From NCBI RefSeq assembly GCF_027923405.1, contig NZ_BQYI01000001.1:3574501-3638500 (forward strand): 64,000 nt of DNA. Direction: 5' to 3'. The notes under the pieces are model-generated. The model searched no databases. It had not been told where the DNA came from and saw only the letters and a program-made list of their open reading frames with translations. The number at the start of each line of letters is the position of its first letter. Position 1 is the first letter of the stretch. Below are positions 24,869 to 34,195 of this stretch, piece after piece. This DNA comes from Paenibacillus sp. YYML68. Lineage in GTDB: Bacteria > Bacillota > Bacilli > Paenibacillales > NBRC-103111. A program made the translations under genes and the position numbers.

Positions 24869-26377
24869 TTACGCGCCTGTCACGCGCTTCGTATCGAATC
24901 GGTCTGTTCGTATGAGCTCCATCAGCAGCTGCTCGGTCAAGGCATGGCGAATGTGAGCATACGCCGGATCGGACCACAGGTTGACTTGCTCATACGGGTC
25001 ATGCTGAAGGTCGAAGAGCAGACCCTCGCCAGAACGGATATAGACGACGAGCTTGTACTGCTCCGTAATGAGCGCTCTCATCCTGCATACGTCTGGCGCG
25101 TACCAATCCTCGTCGTATTCGACAAGTGCAGGCCTCGCTGGCATCGGAACACCGAACTCGACAAGTGTCCGAAGCGAACGACCTGGCAGACCGAGCGGAC
25201 GAGCCGCATAGACACCTCGCGTGTCCATCTCAGCCGGATCAATACCAGCGAAGTCCAGTATCGTCGGTACGAAGTCAAGAAGGCTGGCGACGTGCCGATC
25301 ATTCATGCCTTGAGCAGCAGACTGCGGGGACTTCCAGATGAACGGAACGCGCAGCAGCTCCTCCCACGGCCACTCCGCCTTCGTAATGAGATGGTGGGAG
25401 CCCAAATATTCACCGTGGTCCGCCAAGAACACGATGACGGTATTGTCATACAGCTGTTGCTCCTTCAGCTTCGCAACGATCTGTCCGATACAGCTGTCCA
25501 CATGGGTAATCATGCCGTACGTCTGGGCCAATATTTCTCGCAGCGCCTGCTCGTCGAATTGCGTATGACTCGGATGCACCCCGCGCATCGAGTGCAGCCA
25601 TGCGATCGAATCGGCCTCGGTCTCCCAGTTCGCAGGAAGGGTAAGCGTACTCGAGTCGTACATCTCGCTGTACGGTCGGCATGCGGCGAACGGGTGATGC
25701 GGATCAGGGAAGGAGCACCACAGGTAGAACGCTTCATCGGGCTGAAGCTGCTCAAGGAACGCTTCCGTTCGGCGAGCAATCCAGCGGTTATAATGCAGCT
25801 CCTCGGGAAGACCGATTCTCCAGCTCATTGGAACGGACGGATCGTGCTTGTAGGCACCCTCCATCGTCAGCTGCCTGCTGCTCATCGGCTGTTGCTGCTC
25901 CAGCCAGCGCGTATACTCGCCGTACACATCGACATGACCGCCGACCAGCTCGGTCGTCTGGTAGCCGTAATACCCGTCAGGTAGCTTGTCGATCTCGCCA
26001 GCCTCCCAGCGCTTGCGATCCTCCCAGGAGAAGTCGAGCTCCTCTCCCCGATTGACCGAGCCAATCGGCTGATGATGGAGCTTGCCGATCGCGTGCGTGC
26101 GGTAGCCGTGCTCTGCGAGAACGCCAGGAAGCGTCGGGAGATGCTCAGGCACGGCATTACCATTGGTCAGACAGCCGTGCTGACGTGGAGTCAGTCCCGT
26201 TAACAGCGTAGCGCGCGAAGGCATGCAGACCGGATTGCTGCAATACGCCCGGAACAGCGATACGCCCTCTGCACCGAGCTGATCCAGATGCGGCGTCTGT
26301 ACGTCCGGATGCCCATGAAGGGACAGCGCTTGTGCTTGCATTTGATCCACGACGAAGATTAGGAAGTTCGGTTTCAT
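24869..26377 (-). CDS. Cys-type sulfatase
   Basis: The 502-residue enzyme cleaves sulfate esters, most likely from a sulfated glycan. The N terminus FLIFVVDQMQ gives the first metal Asp; the formylglycine site is Cys51 in NPVCMPSRATLLTG (C-x-P-S-R), and HGYRTHAIGKLHH and FLADHGEYLGSHHL supply the other active-site residues. There is no signal peptide, so it acts in the cytoplasm on imported oligosaccharide. A formylglycine-generating or radical-SAM maturase must be encoded elsewhere. The ATG at 26377 is 9 bases after AAGGGG. It lies upstream of the importer and divergent from an AraC regulator. Confidence 0.92.
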   Translation of the reverse strand: MKPNFLIFVVDQMQAQALSLHGHPDVQTPHLDQLGAEGVSLFRAYCSNPVCMPSRATLLTGLTPRQHGCLTNGNAVPEHLPTLPGVLAEHGYRTHAIGKLHHQPIGSVNRGEELDFSWEDRKRWEAGEIDKLPDGYYGYQTTELVGGHVDVYGEYTRWLEQQQPMSSRQLTMEGAYKHDPSVPMSWRIGLPEELHYNRWIARRTEAFLEQLQPDEAFYLWCSFPDPHHPFAACRPYSEMYDSSTLTLPANWETEADSIAWLHSMRGVHPSHTQFDEQALREILAQTYGMITHVDSCIGQIVAKLKEQQLYDNTVIVFLADHGEYLGSHHLITKAEWPWEELLRVPFIWKSPQSAAQGMNDRHVASLLDFVPTILDFAGIDPAEMDTRGVYAARPLGLPGRSLRTLVEFGVPMPARPALVEYDEDWYAPDVCRMRALITEQYKLVVYIRSGEGLLFDLQHDPYEQVNLWSDPAYAHIRHALTEQLLMELIRTDRFDTKRVTGA

Positions 26378-26464
26378 TGACATACACCCCTTGACTATAA
26401 TGATTACGGTGTCCCGACACATGCTTGAGCTAGACAGCAATAGAGAGTGCTAGACAGCATAGGT

Positions 26465-26477
26465 CGGAACGTTTCCG
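26465..26477. promoter_or_regulatory. CGGAA-CGT-TTCCG dyad between sulfatase and AraC genes
   Basis: A perfect 5-3-5 inverted repeat in the divergent intergenic region, 88 bases from the sulfatase start and 126 from the AraC start. Its CGGAA/TTCCG arms match those of other dyads in the window. Confidence 0.4.
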
Positions 26478-26560
26478 CGATCATCGTATCACGAGTTCGG
26501 TAGGAGCCACAGAGCATCAATCGCTTGATTTTATACATTTCTTCCGATCAGACCGTTTGC

Positions 26561-26566
26561 TATAAT
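26561..26566 (+). promoter_or_regulatory. -10 element of the AraC gene
   Basis: TATAAT lies 37 bases before the ATG at 26603. The -35 region 17 bases upstream (TTTCTT) is poor, as expected for an activator-dependent or weak promoter. Confidence 0.4.
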
Positions 26567-26602
26567 GAAGCCACAATATCACGAGCAGGAGGTGCAGACC
26601 GC

Positions 26603-27535
26603 ATGTATGTCATACAGGACACGTACTGGTGGGAGAAGCTGCATATTCGCACGAGGTGGGTTCGGGACATGAGATTACCGCACAGCTACCAATTCGGACC
26701 TGTGTCGAATCCATTTACTGTATGCTGGCTTGTACTGGAGGGAACAAGGCGGCTCGAGGTCGATCATGAGGTTATCGAGCTGCGACCAGGTGATCTCGTG
26801 TTCTTCCGAACGAACAGCCAGCTGAAGCTGCATCCTACCGCACACGCGACGGATCCATTCCATTATTTTTCCATCGGTTGTGAACTTACCTTATTTTCCA
26901 TAGATATACCCGTTATGTACGGCTTCCCGCTTCTTCACCACTTGAATGAAGAGCAGCAAGAAGCGCTGTCCCGTGCATGGCTCTCCTTGTTCGAGTGCTA
27001 CGAGATGTACACGTCCCTTCTATCCGCCATGCCAACCGACAACGACTCCGACGCATCCGCGACCGAGCCGGAACGAATGAGTCTGTCCCACGCCTTACCT
27101 TACTGGAGATTGAATGCGAGAGTATACGACTGGCTGCACCTCGTGATAGGTTTCTTGAACTCACACGCCTTAGATCTAACAGGGAGGCTCGATTCTCGCG
27201 TCATGAAGGTATGTATGTATGTTCACCACCATTACAAGGAGCCGCTATCGCTGCAGAGCTTGTGCGAGCATGTCTACTTAAGTCAGAGTCACCTCAGTCA
27301 TCTATTCGTCCAAATGCTCGGCATGCCGCCGATGGAATATGTGCGCCGCGCCAGACTGCATCATGCGAAGCTTGCGCTGATCGATTCCTCGATGTCGCTC
27401 AAGCAGATCGCAGCCGAATGCGGCTACGAGAGCCAGAGCCACTTCAGCCGCGCCTTCAAGCATGCCGAGGGCATGAGTCCGATGCAATATCGCAACAGAT
27501 GGAGCAGTCTGCAGCAGCCTCCAGGCTACGTGTAG
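26603..27535 (+). CDS. AraC-family transcriptional regulator
   Basis: The 310-residue protein has an N-terminal cupin-like sensing domain (about 20-110, with VIELRPGDLVFFR) and a C-terminal double helix-turn-helix (about 205-305: PLSLQSLCEHVYLSQSHLSHLF, then SLKQIAAECGYESQSHFSRAFK). It is transcribed away from the sulfatase gene and probably controls it and the importer. The ATG at 26603 follows AGGAGGTG by 8 bases; a frame opening further upstream has no ribosome site. Confidence 0.93.
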   Translation: MYVIQDTYWWEKLHIRTRWVRDMRLPHSYQFGPVSNPFTVCWLVLEGTRRLEVDHEVIELRPGDLVFFRTNSQLKLHPTAHATDPFHYFSIGCELTLFSIDIPVMYGFPLLHHLNEEQQEALSRAWLSLFECYEMYTSLLSAMPTDNDSDASATEPERMSLSHALPYWRLNARVYDWLHLVIGFLNSHALDLTGRLDSRVMKVCMYVHHHYKEPLSLQSLCEHVYLSQSHLSHLFVQMLGMPPMEYVRRARLHHAKLALIDSSMSLKQIAAECGYESQSHFSRAFKHAEGMSPMQYRNRWSSLQQPPGYV

Positions 27536-27545
27536 ACACGCCGAA

Positions 27546-27581
27546 TAAGCCCCCAAGCTGGAACCCAGCATTGGGGGCTTA
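27546..27581. terminator. bidirectional hairpin between AraC and FAH genes
   Basis: An 11-bp perfect stem (TAAGCCCCCAA and its complement) lies between convergent genes. Neither side has a long T-run. Confidence 0.55.
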
Positions 27582-27653
27582 CGCATTACAATCGTGAATC
27601 CGCGCGCGGCAATCTAGATCGGCCTGTAAGTCATCCGCTCAAGTCGTACAGGT

Positions 27654-28481
27654 CTAACCCTTCAGTACATTCGTGAGCGAGCCGAGCTTCTCGATCTCCA
27701 CAGTCATCACGTCGCCCGGCTTCAGCCAGGTGCGCTGATCCTGCGGGTAGCCCGCAATAACACCCTCCGGCGTACCGGTCAGGATGATGTCGCCCGGCTC
27801 CAGCGTCATGAACGTGGAGATGTAGCTGATCACCTCTGGAACGGTGAAGATCATGTCGCGCGTATTGGACGACTGTCTCTGCTCGCCATTGAGGAACAGC
27901 TTGATATCGAGCTCGTTCGGATCGCCTACTTCATCAGCGGTCACGAGGTAGGGGCCCACCGGACAGAAGCCGTCGAGCACCTTGCCGAGCATCCACTGGC
28001 TCGTCCGGTTCTGCAGATCGCGTGCAGACAGGTCGTTGACGTTGCAGTAGCCGAATACGTACTCCAGCGCCTCCTCCTTGCCTACGTTCTTCGCCTTCTT
28101 GCCGATAACGACGCCGAGCTCTGCTTCATAATCGCAGTTCTGTGCTTCGGCAGGCAGCGTTACAGATCCCTGATGACCGACCAGACCGTTCGAGAACTTG
28201 TTGAACAGAATCGGATACTCCGGCACAGGCAGACCCGCTTCCTTCGCATGGTTGCGGTAGTTCAGACCGACGCATACAATCTTGCTGCCGCGGGGTACGC
28301 ATGGCTCGAATACGACCTGCTCCTCTGCGATCCAGCCTTGCTCCGTCGCAAGCTGCTCCTCCGATACGGCGTACGCACCCGAGATGACGTCCTCAAGGCT
28401 TGCCTCCAGCGGAAGCACGCCCCGCTCGCCGACGATGCCGCAGCTTACGCTGCCGTTGTGTTGAATGTGTACGAATTTCAT
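27654..28481 (-). CDS. fumarylacetoacetate hydrolase-family enzyme
   Basis: The 275-residue protein has the FAH fold: GLNYRNHAKEAG near 76, NCDYEAELGVVIGK near 115 with the acidic metal ligands, FGYCNVNDLSARDLQ near 145 and ILTGTPEGVIAGY near 235. Relatives split C-C bonds or hydrolyse diketo-sugar acids such as 2,4-diketo-3-deoxy-L-fuconate or L-rhamnonate; the exact substrate is not visible. AGGAGG is 9 bases before the ATG at 28481. A decayed homologue lies at 34192-34555, beside a decayed galactonate dehydratase, which favours a sugar-acid role. Confidence 0.88.
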   Translation of the reverse strand: MKFVHIQHNGSVSCGIVGERGVLPLEASLEDVISGAYAVSEEQLATEQGWIAEEQVVFEPCVPRGSKIVCVGLNYRNHAKEAGLPVPEYPILFNKFSNGLVGHQGSVTLPAEAQNCDYEAELGVVIGKKAKNVGKEEALEYVFGYCNVNDLSARDLQNRTSQWMLGKVLDGFCPVGPYLVTADEVGDPNELDIKLFLNGEQRQSSNTRDMIFTVPEVISYISTFMTLEPGDIILTGTPEGVIAGYPQDQRTWLKPGDVMTVEIEKLGSLTNVLKG

Positions 28482-28600
28482 ACGATATATCCTCCTATGT
28501 ATAAGCGGGCGGCGACTTGTAACAGCTTGCCGCCTGTCAGACACATCGTAGCATAACCGAGACAAGAAATATATGGCGAGTCGCCGTCTCCTTAGGCAGC

Positions 28601-28645
28601 AGCAAAGCCATCCTTCAGCCGCGAAGGGCTGGGGATGGCTTTGCT
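28601..28645 (-). terminator. hairpin after the 28670-32137 gene
   Basis: A 13-bp perfect stem (AGCAAAGCCATCC and complement) with an inner CAGCC/GGCTG stem lies 25 bases past the stop. There is no T-run, so the termination mode is uncertain. Confidence 0.5.
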
Positions 28646-28669
28646 TCCGTGCTAATGCTGTGTGGTGTG

Positions 28670-31600
28670 TTACTTCTCGTTGCTGTCAATCAGCTGAGCT
28701 TGCTCCAGCAGTCTCTTCACGATGACGGCTGTCTCGGCTCTAGTGATCAGGCTCGAAGGCTTCAGCCCAGTATCGGAGCCGACCACAAGCTTGCTCTGTA
28801 CGAGAGCCGCAGCTCCTGTCTTCGCCCACGCTGCAACCTGGCTCTGATCGGCGAAGGCCGACAGCGCCGCGTCAACATCCGCGTTGCTCGTCTGATCGAG
28901 GCCTACGATCCGCATCGCCCTTGCGATCATGACCATCGCTTCCTGACGAGTAATCGTCTGGTTCGGATGGAACATGCGATTGTCATAGCCCTCGATAATG
29001 CCATACTCATATGCCTTCTGGACCGCACCGGCGAACCATTGACCGTTCAGCACGTCCTCGAACTCAGTTGCCTGACTGCTGTTCGGCAGTCCTAGCGCCC
29101 GTACAACAATGGCTGCGAATTCCGCACGTGTAATCGCCGCATCCGGGTTGAAGCTGTTCGCATCGACTCCGTTCACGATCATACGGGAGGCCATGCTGTT
29201 CACAGCGTCCTGAGCCCAATGACCCGTTACGTCCAAGAATGACTTCGGATTCCAGATTAACGTGTACGTGCTGTTCGTCAAGCTGTTAATGACCGCATAA
29301 TAGGAAGCTTCGCGCTTCATCACATGCGTCGGCACATGTCGAACCGTTCCATCGGCCTCAAGGACAACACCCGTTGTTATCTTGCTCGCATCTACGTCAG
29401 ACGGAAGTGCAAGCTCACGCTCCACGTACGAGCTGAACGTATCGATAGCAACAGATTGCTCATGGTACGATGCCGTCACCTTGAAGTCAACAGGAGCTGT
29501 GACGACACTGAAGCGTTGTGCTGCTGCCGCGCGGTCGAGTGTGCTGACCTTGGCGTCGCTGCTCTTGGTCACATCCACTTGAATCTTCAGGTCAGATACA
29601 GGAACTTGACCGTCGAAGCGCTTGACCAGATTGTCGAGTGCAAGCTCTTGAGCGGGCAGCTTGTAGCTTCCGTTAGGCGTCTGCACGACCAGTGTCGCCT
29701 GCTTGCTCTCCATCGCCTTCATCGCGTCTCCGCTTAATACGGCGGATACGGTGTCCGCTGTTGTCGTAACCGGGATGATTACGGTCGGCTTGGCGCCTTC
29801 CTTATCCAGCTGCGCCTTCAGCTTGTCGCCATCGACATTCGCGGTAATGATTGTTCTGTTGTTGTCCTTCGTCGTCACACCTGTTGCAATCTGGTCCTGA
29901 GGCTTGCCGTCTACGATGACTCGGAAGCCTTGTCCAGCTGGTGCTGGCCCAGATCCCGATGAAGATGGCTCCTCCTCCTCACGCTTCACCGTCATGGTGT
30001 ACGTGCGGGACAGCTTGTTGTTGTAGGATGTCACGACCAGCTCGATCGTGTTGTCGCCTACGTTCAACGGAATCAGACCGGAGGCAGTTCCACTGACAGC
30101 AGCCTGTCCATTGATCTTAAGCGTCGAACGGGAGTCGTCTACGGTCGCCGTGACTTTTACATCTGATACCGAGTTCGGCACCTGTGCGGAATATGCGGTC
30201 TTGTCTTTGGCAAAAGCAGGACTCAGCGTACCCGCAGACAGCGCCAGACTGCTCAAGTCCACGTTCAATACCTCATACTCCCGATTCAGTTGAATCGTAT
30301 ACGTCTTCGCGATGTGGCCGTCCTTCGCTGTTACGACTACTTCAATCGTGTTCTCGCCCTCCTGCAAGGCAATCGGGGCGGATGCAGCACCGCTAGCTGC
30401 CACTTGACCATTAAGCTTCAACGTGGAACGGCTATCGTATACGGCTGCCGTCACATGGACCTCCGATACCGAGAACGGTACCTGTGCCGTATACGCTGTT
30501 GTGTTTTTATCGAACGCTGGGCTCAGGCTGCCTTCTGACAGCACCAGACTGTTCAAGTCCGGGTACAGGACTTCGTTCGCTCTGTTCACCTGTATCTGGT
30601 AGGACTTGGTGGTTATGCCGTCACGAGCGGTCACAAGCACGGTCAATACGTTATTCCCTTCTTGCAAATCAAGCTGTGGGGAAGGCGCTCCCTGTGTCGC
30701 CCCATACCCGTTCACCTTAATCGTCCCCTGCTCATCCTGCGCCGTCGCTGTGACGGTTAGCTTCGATACCTCGAACGGCACCTGGATCGCGTAGCTGCTT
30801 GTGTCGGTATCGAATGCGGGGCTCAGGTTACCAGCAGACACCGTCAGGCTGCTCAGCTTCGGATTCGCTGTCACCTGCACTTGTCCGTTGTAGAGCACCT
30901 TATTCATCTCGACTGCTAGCGTATCTGTGAAGGTGAAGCTGCTCAGCACGCCTGTCTCCACGGACAGACCTGCTCCGTTCGCAGGTACATTCTTGATCAT
31001 CAATGAGATAGTGAACAGCTTGTCGCCCGCAACAGCAGGCTGATCGCCTCCAGTAGCATCGGCCCAAGCGGCCTTCAGCCAACCTGCAGTATTGTCGTAA
31101 TGGGAATCGAACAGTCCTCCCGTATTCCCGGTAATTCCCTTCACCTCGTAGAGGCTCGGGTCATAGCTCAGCTTCATTCCGTAGGAGCCAATGCCCGCGG
31201 ATGCGGTATATACCGTAACAGGAACGTCGACGACCTGTCCCGGTGAACCTGCGATATCCCCAATCATCACACCTGCGCTATGGACAATGACGGGTACAGC
31301 CTCGACAGGACCTACTCCTGTACTGAGGACAGGCACTCCGGTCTTATCTCCGGTCAAGGCTGCAGGTGTTACCTCGAACAGCACATACTTCTCTAGCTCG
31401 GCTGAGGTGAGCGTGTACGTCACGGACGTCGCTCCCGTAATCGCGACCTTATTCAAGCCTGCCGCATCGTCCGCTCGGTACCACTGGTACACGGACGCAC
31501 CGACCGTATCATTCTCTGCATCGGAATACGAGTAGCTGCCAGTCAACGTCTGACCGACCTGCGTCGTACCGGATACTTTGACTTGGCTAGCAACAGGCTT

Positions 31601-32137
31601 CGCGTTAATCGTTACTTTACCATTCATTGCAAGTGCCTGGAGCGGGTTCGTATCTTCAGTGACCGTACCGGATACGGTAACAGGCGTGTCGCCATCCGGG
31701 GCCGTATCCTTAACCTTGAAGCGAACTGTGAACACCTTCTCCTTACCTAGCAGCATGTGCATATTGGTCACATGTACACTGCTTGTGCCGTCTACTGGGT
31801 TGACAGCTGTTGTATAAGATAATGTGTTAGTGCCATCAGCATGCATGACCGGGCTCCCGCTGGCGGTATCCAGCTCGAGCGCATCGCTCTTATATGTGAC
31901 CGCCACATCATATTGCCAGATGCCATCGCTAGGCTCTATATACACCGACATCGTCACAGCGGAGCCACGGACGCCTTCAACACTGTCAATTTCAATACTA
32001 TTCTGAATAAGTGTACCCGCATGAATCGTCCCGAGACCGAATCCAAGACCGGAGTACAGCACCATCGTCCAGACCAGAATGGCCGCAATGATGGAACGGA
32101 TCGGGGACTTTCCACGGCTAAGAAAGCTCATATTCAT
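28670..32137 (-). CDS. surface protein with two cohesin-like, three cadherin-like and three SLH domains
   Basis: The 1155-residue protein has a signal peptide (about 1-40), a cohesin-like domain (about 45-175), an Ig-like fold with YQWYRADD (178-275), a second cohesin-like domain (285-425), three cadherin-like beta-sandwich repeats (each opening with SSL.LS.G.LSPAF; about 428-710), a Ser/Gly/Pro linker, a beta-rich region, and three SLH domains at the end (FLDVTGHWAQDAV, FEDVLNGQWFAGAV, FADQSQVAAWA). The SLH triplet binds pyruvylated wall polymer, so the cohesins are displayed on the cell surface. The gene starts 5 bases after a dockerin-protein gene, which strongly suggests the two bind each other. 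AAAGGGG is 10 bases before the ATG. Confidence 0.88.
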   Translation of the reverse strand: MNMSFLSRGKSPIRSIIAAILVWTMVLYSGLGFGLGTIHAGTLIQNSIEIDSVEGVRGSAVTMSVYIEPSDGIWQYDVAVTYKSDALELDTASGSPVMHADGTNTLSYTTAVNPVDGTSSVHVTNMHMLLGKEKVFTVRFKVKDTAPDGDTPVTVSGTVTEDTNPLQALAMNGKVTINAKPVASQVKVSGTTQVGQTLTGSYSYSDAENDTVGASVYQWYRADDAAGLNKVAITGATSVTYTLTSAELEKYVLFEVTPAALTGDKTGVPVLSTGVGPVEAVPVIVHSAGVMIGDIAGSPGQVVDVPVTVYTASAGIGSYGMKLSYDPSLYEVKGITGNTGGLFDSHYDNTAGWLKAAWADATGGDQPAVAGDKLFTISLMIKNVPANGAGLSVETGVLSSFTFTDTLAVEMNKVLYNGQVQVTANPKLSSLTVSAGNLSPAFDTDTSSYAIQVPFEVSKLTVTATAQDEQGTIKVNGYGATQGAPSPQLDLQEGNNVLTVLVTARDGITTKSYQIQVNRANEVLYPDLNSLVLSEGSLSPAFDKNTTAYTAQVPFSVSEVHVTAAVYDSRSTLKLNGQVAASGAASAPIALQEGENTIEVVVTAKDGHIAKTYTIQLNREYEVLNVDLSSLALSAGTLSPAFAKDKTAYSAQVPNSVSDVKVTATVDDSRSTLKINGQAAVSGTASGLIPLNVGDNTIELVVTSYNNKLSRTYTMTVKREEEEPSSSGSGPAPAGQGFRVIVDGKPQDQIATGVTTKDNNRTIITANVDGDKLKAQLDKEGAKPTVIIPVTTTADTVSAVLSGDAMKAMESKQATLVVQTPNGSYKLPAQELALDNLVKRFDGQVPVSDLKIQVDVTKSSDAKVSTLDRAAAAQRFSVVTAPVDFKVTASYHEQSVAIDTFSSYVERELALPSDVDASKITTGVVLEADGTVRHVPTHVMKREASYYAVINSLTNSTYTLIWNPKSFLDVTGHWAQDAVNSMASRMIVNGVDANSFNPDAAITRAEFAAIVVRALGLPNSSQATEFEDVLNGQWFAGAVQKAYEYGIIEGYDNRMFHPNQTITRQEAMVMIARAMRIVGLDQTSNADVDAALSAFADQSQVAAWAKTGAAALVQSKLVVGSDTGLKPSSLITRAETAVIVKRLLEQAQLIDSNEK

Positions 32138-32142
32138 TGTGC

Positions 32143-33597
32143 TTATACCCCTTTCCCGAGATAAATGGACATGATCATGCTTGCATCAATCGAATCAATG
32201 ACCATGTCGTCATTCATATCCAGACGCAGCTTCTGCTCGTCAGTCAGCTGGAGCTTGCCTTGAATGTATTTATTGACTAGTAATGCATCAGCAGGAGTTA
32301 CGACTCCGTCGCCATTGGCGTCTCCCTTCAAAATCTGCGGCTTCGATTTCGAGACGGCGACTCGAATCTGTGAAGGCGAGCCCTCATACCACATCGCGTG
32401 AAGCTCATTGTTGTAGGCGAATAACGAACCATTGTTGGCCGAATTCGTGCTCGTTCTGTTCAGTCCAACGGTCTGACCTCCGTCAGCGCTGGTCCACGTG
32501 CTACCGTTATACTTAGACACCCGGATCTGACGACTGCTATAGCTTCCTTCATGCCGGATGGCATACAGCTCATCCTTATAAGCATACAGCACTGGAAAAT
32601 AAGCTTCCTCCCCGGTGTTGAAGTTGATACCCGTTGCCTGCCCGCCGTCTGCATAGGCCCATGCACCGTTCTCGTACTTCTTGACCCGAATCTGATTCTT
32701 TGTGGCAGACTCGCTCCAGGCCGCATACAGCACATCGTTATATACTTGTAAAGATACGCTCGTAGCACTCTTGGTCGTGTCATGATTCAGCCCTGTCGTA
32801 TCGCTGCCGCCATCTACGAACGTCCATGTGCTGCCATCGTACTCTGCTACTCGAATCTGCAATGGAGATCCTTCGTGCCAAGCAACATAGAGCTTGCTCT
32901 GATGAGCAATGATCGATGGGGAGTGACCCGCCGTCGTCGTAAGCTTGTTAATCCCAGTACGCAGATTGCTGTTACTGGAGCTCACATCCTGATGCGCATA
33001 CGCCCACTGACCGTTGCTATACTTCTTGACCATAATCTGATTAATGCCGTTACCAGACGCCTCATCCCATACCGCATAGAGATCATTGTTGTACACCGCT
33101 AACTTCGGATTGCGACCGTTGCTCTTCGTATGGTTAATCCCGTTATCTTGACCACCGTCTACGAAGGTCCATGACGTTCCATCGAATTTCTTGACACGAA
33201 CCTGCCAATATGAGTTGTTCTCTTGCCATATAGCGTACAGCTCATTATTGTGTAAGGCGAGGTACGGGCTGATTGCGTCTTTAGTGTCGTCATAGTTCAA
33301 GCTTACACCCAGGTCACCCGCCGTCCAGGTGTTGCCATTGTAAGCCTTAACCCGAATCTGACCCTTCGCTGAACCATTGGGCTCCGTCCAGATCGCATAG
33401 GCTTTGCCGTTGTATTCGACGACGTTGCCCGTCGTGGCTGAGACGCCAGTATTGACGTTCAAACCCGTGTTTTGATTCCCATCGACCAATGGCCATGACG
33501 CTTCAGAAGCTGTCAGGCTGCCTGCAGGAATGAGTAAGCATATTGCCGCGAGCAATGCTAGTACTCTCATAGTGCGCTGGAATGGCTTCATTCTCAT
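32143..33597 (-). CDS. secreted repeat protein with C-terminal dockerin
   Basis: The 484-residue protein has a signal peptide, about seven repeats of some 50-60 residues (each with W.....G...GLN.....  then LYA.W.E and QIRVKKY), and a C-terminal type I dockerin. The repeats suggest a beta-propeller, maybe sugar-binding. The dockerin has two calcium loops: DANGDGVVTPAD and DMNDDMVIDSID. There is no enzyme domain. It precedes the SLH-cohesin gene by 5 bases. GGAGG lies 4 bases before the first ATG and 10 before a second ATG at 33591; either may start the protein. Confidence 0.85.
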   Translation of the reverse strand: MRMKPFQRTMRVLALLAAICLLIPAGSLTASEASWPLVDGNQNTGLNVNTGVSATTGNVVEYNGKAYAIWTEPNGSAKGQIRVKAYNGNTWTAGDLGVSLNYDDTKDAISPYLALHNNELYAIWQENNSYWQVRVKKFDGTSWTFVDGGQDNGINHTKSNGRNPKLAVYNNDLYAVWDEASGNGINQIMVKKYSNGQWAYAHQDVSSSNSNLRTGINKLTTTAGHSPSIIAHQSKLYVAWHEGSPLQIRVAEYDGSTWTFVDGGSDTTGLNHDTTKSATSVSLQVYNDVLYAAWSESATKNQIRVKKYENGAWAYADGGQATGINFNTGEEAYFPVLYAYKDELYAIRHEGSYSSRQIRVSKYNGSTWTSADGGQTVGLNRTSTNSANNGSLFAYNNELHAMWYEGSPSQIRVAVSKSKPQILKGDANGDGVVTPADALLVNKYIQGKLQLTDEQKLRLDMNDDMVIDSIDASMIMSIYLGKGV

Positions 33598-33706
33598 TTA
33601 ACCTCCGCAATCATTGCAATTTTGTTCTCGATGAACTCTACTGTTCTGTCCCATCATCATGACTCCAATAACTTTAAATCATTACTAAACCTACCTAGCC
33701 CCAGTC

Positions 33707-33734
33707 ATTGTATCACATTCTACATTTATTGACA
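33707..33734 (-). promoter_or_regulatory. promoter of the dockerin/cohesin operon
   Basis: TGTCAA, 16 bases, and an extended -10 TGATACAAT. The leader would be about 105 bases long. Confidence 0.4.
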
Positions 33735-33779
33735 TGATTTTTATGATAATACCGTGACTTCAGTCTTGGTATATAGTTC

Positions 33780-34195
33780 TTTAGTTATAACCATACCAAT
33801 GAGTCTCGAACCGACGTCGCTTGGACGGTCGCCGCCAATCTAGGAGTATACACGAAGCTTCTCACGCACCGAGCCGCCGAGCAGCTCATAGATCGGAGCT
33901 CCATAATATTTGCCCTTAATATCCCAGAGCGCCTGCTCGATCCCTGAGATCGCACTCATCAGGACGGGACCATCACGATAGCCCCCCCTCCCCGATATAA
34001 CACTTGAAAATGGTCCTCGATTTTCAGCGGATATTTCCCTGTCAAATAATCCTTCAGCTCTTCTACCGCCGCACGCGTCGTCGATGCGCGTCCCTCAAGA
34101 ATCGGCTCGCCGCCCTCGAAGCCTTGGTCTGTGCTGATCTTCAGGAACAGCCAACGCGGTTCAATCTGGAATAGCTCCATCTGTGTTATCTTCAT
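33780..34195 (-). pseudogene. remnant of a D-galactonate dehydratase-like gene
   Basis: From the ATG at 34195 the sequence begins like DgoD-type enolase-superfamily dehydratases (MKITQMELFQIEPRWLFLKI, then [21 protein letters not shown]). A run of seven G on the minus strand shifts the frame. The homology then resumes in another frame ([39 protein letters not shown]), hits a TAG at 33842-33840 where the family has Trp, and goes on with IGGDRPSDVGSRL before it ends after about 150 of some 380 codons. The catalytic domain is gone. GGGGAGG precedes the ATG, so it was once translated. Confidence 0.8.

Noticed and set aside
26465-26477. CGGAACGTTTCCG as a CcpA cre site
   Set aside because: Aligned on the central CG it misses several fixed cre positions; the CGGAA/TTCCG arms fit the other dyads of the window better.
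28670-33597. A cellulosome scaffoldin locus
   Set aside because: Cohesin, dockerin and SLH domains are present but there is no cellulase, no CBM3 and only one enzyme-free dockerin protein here, so the name would mislead.
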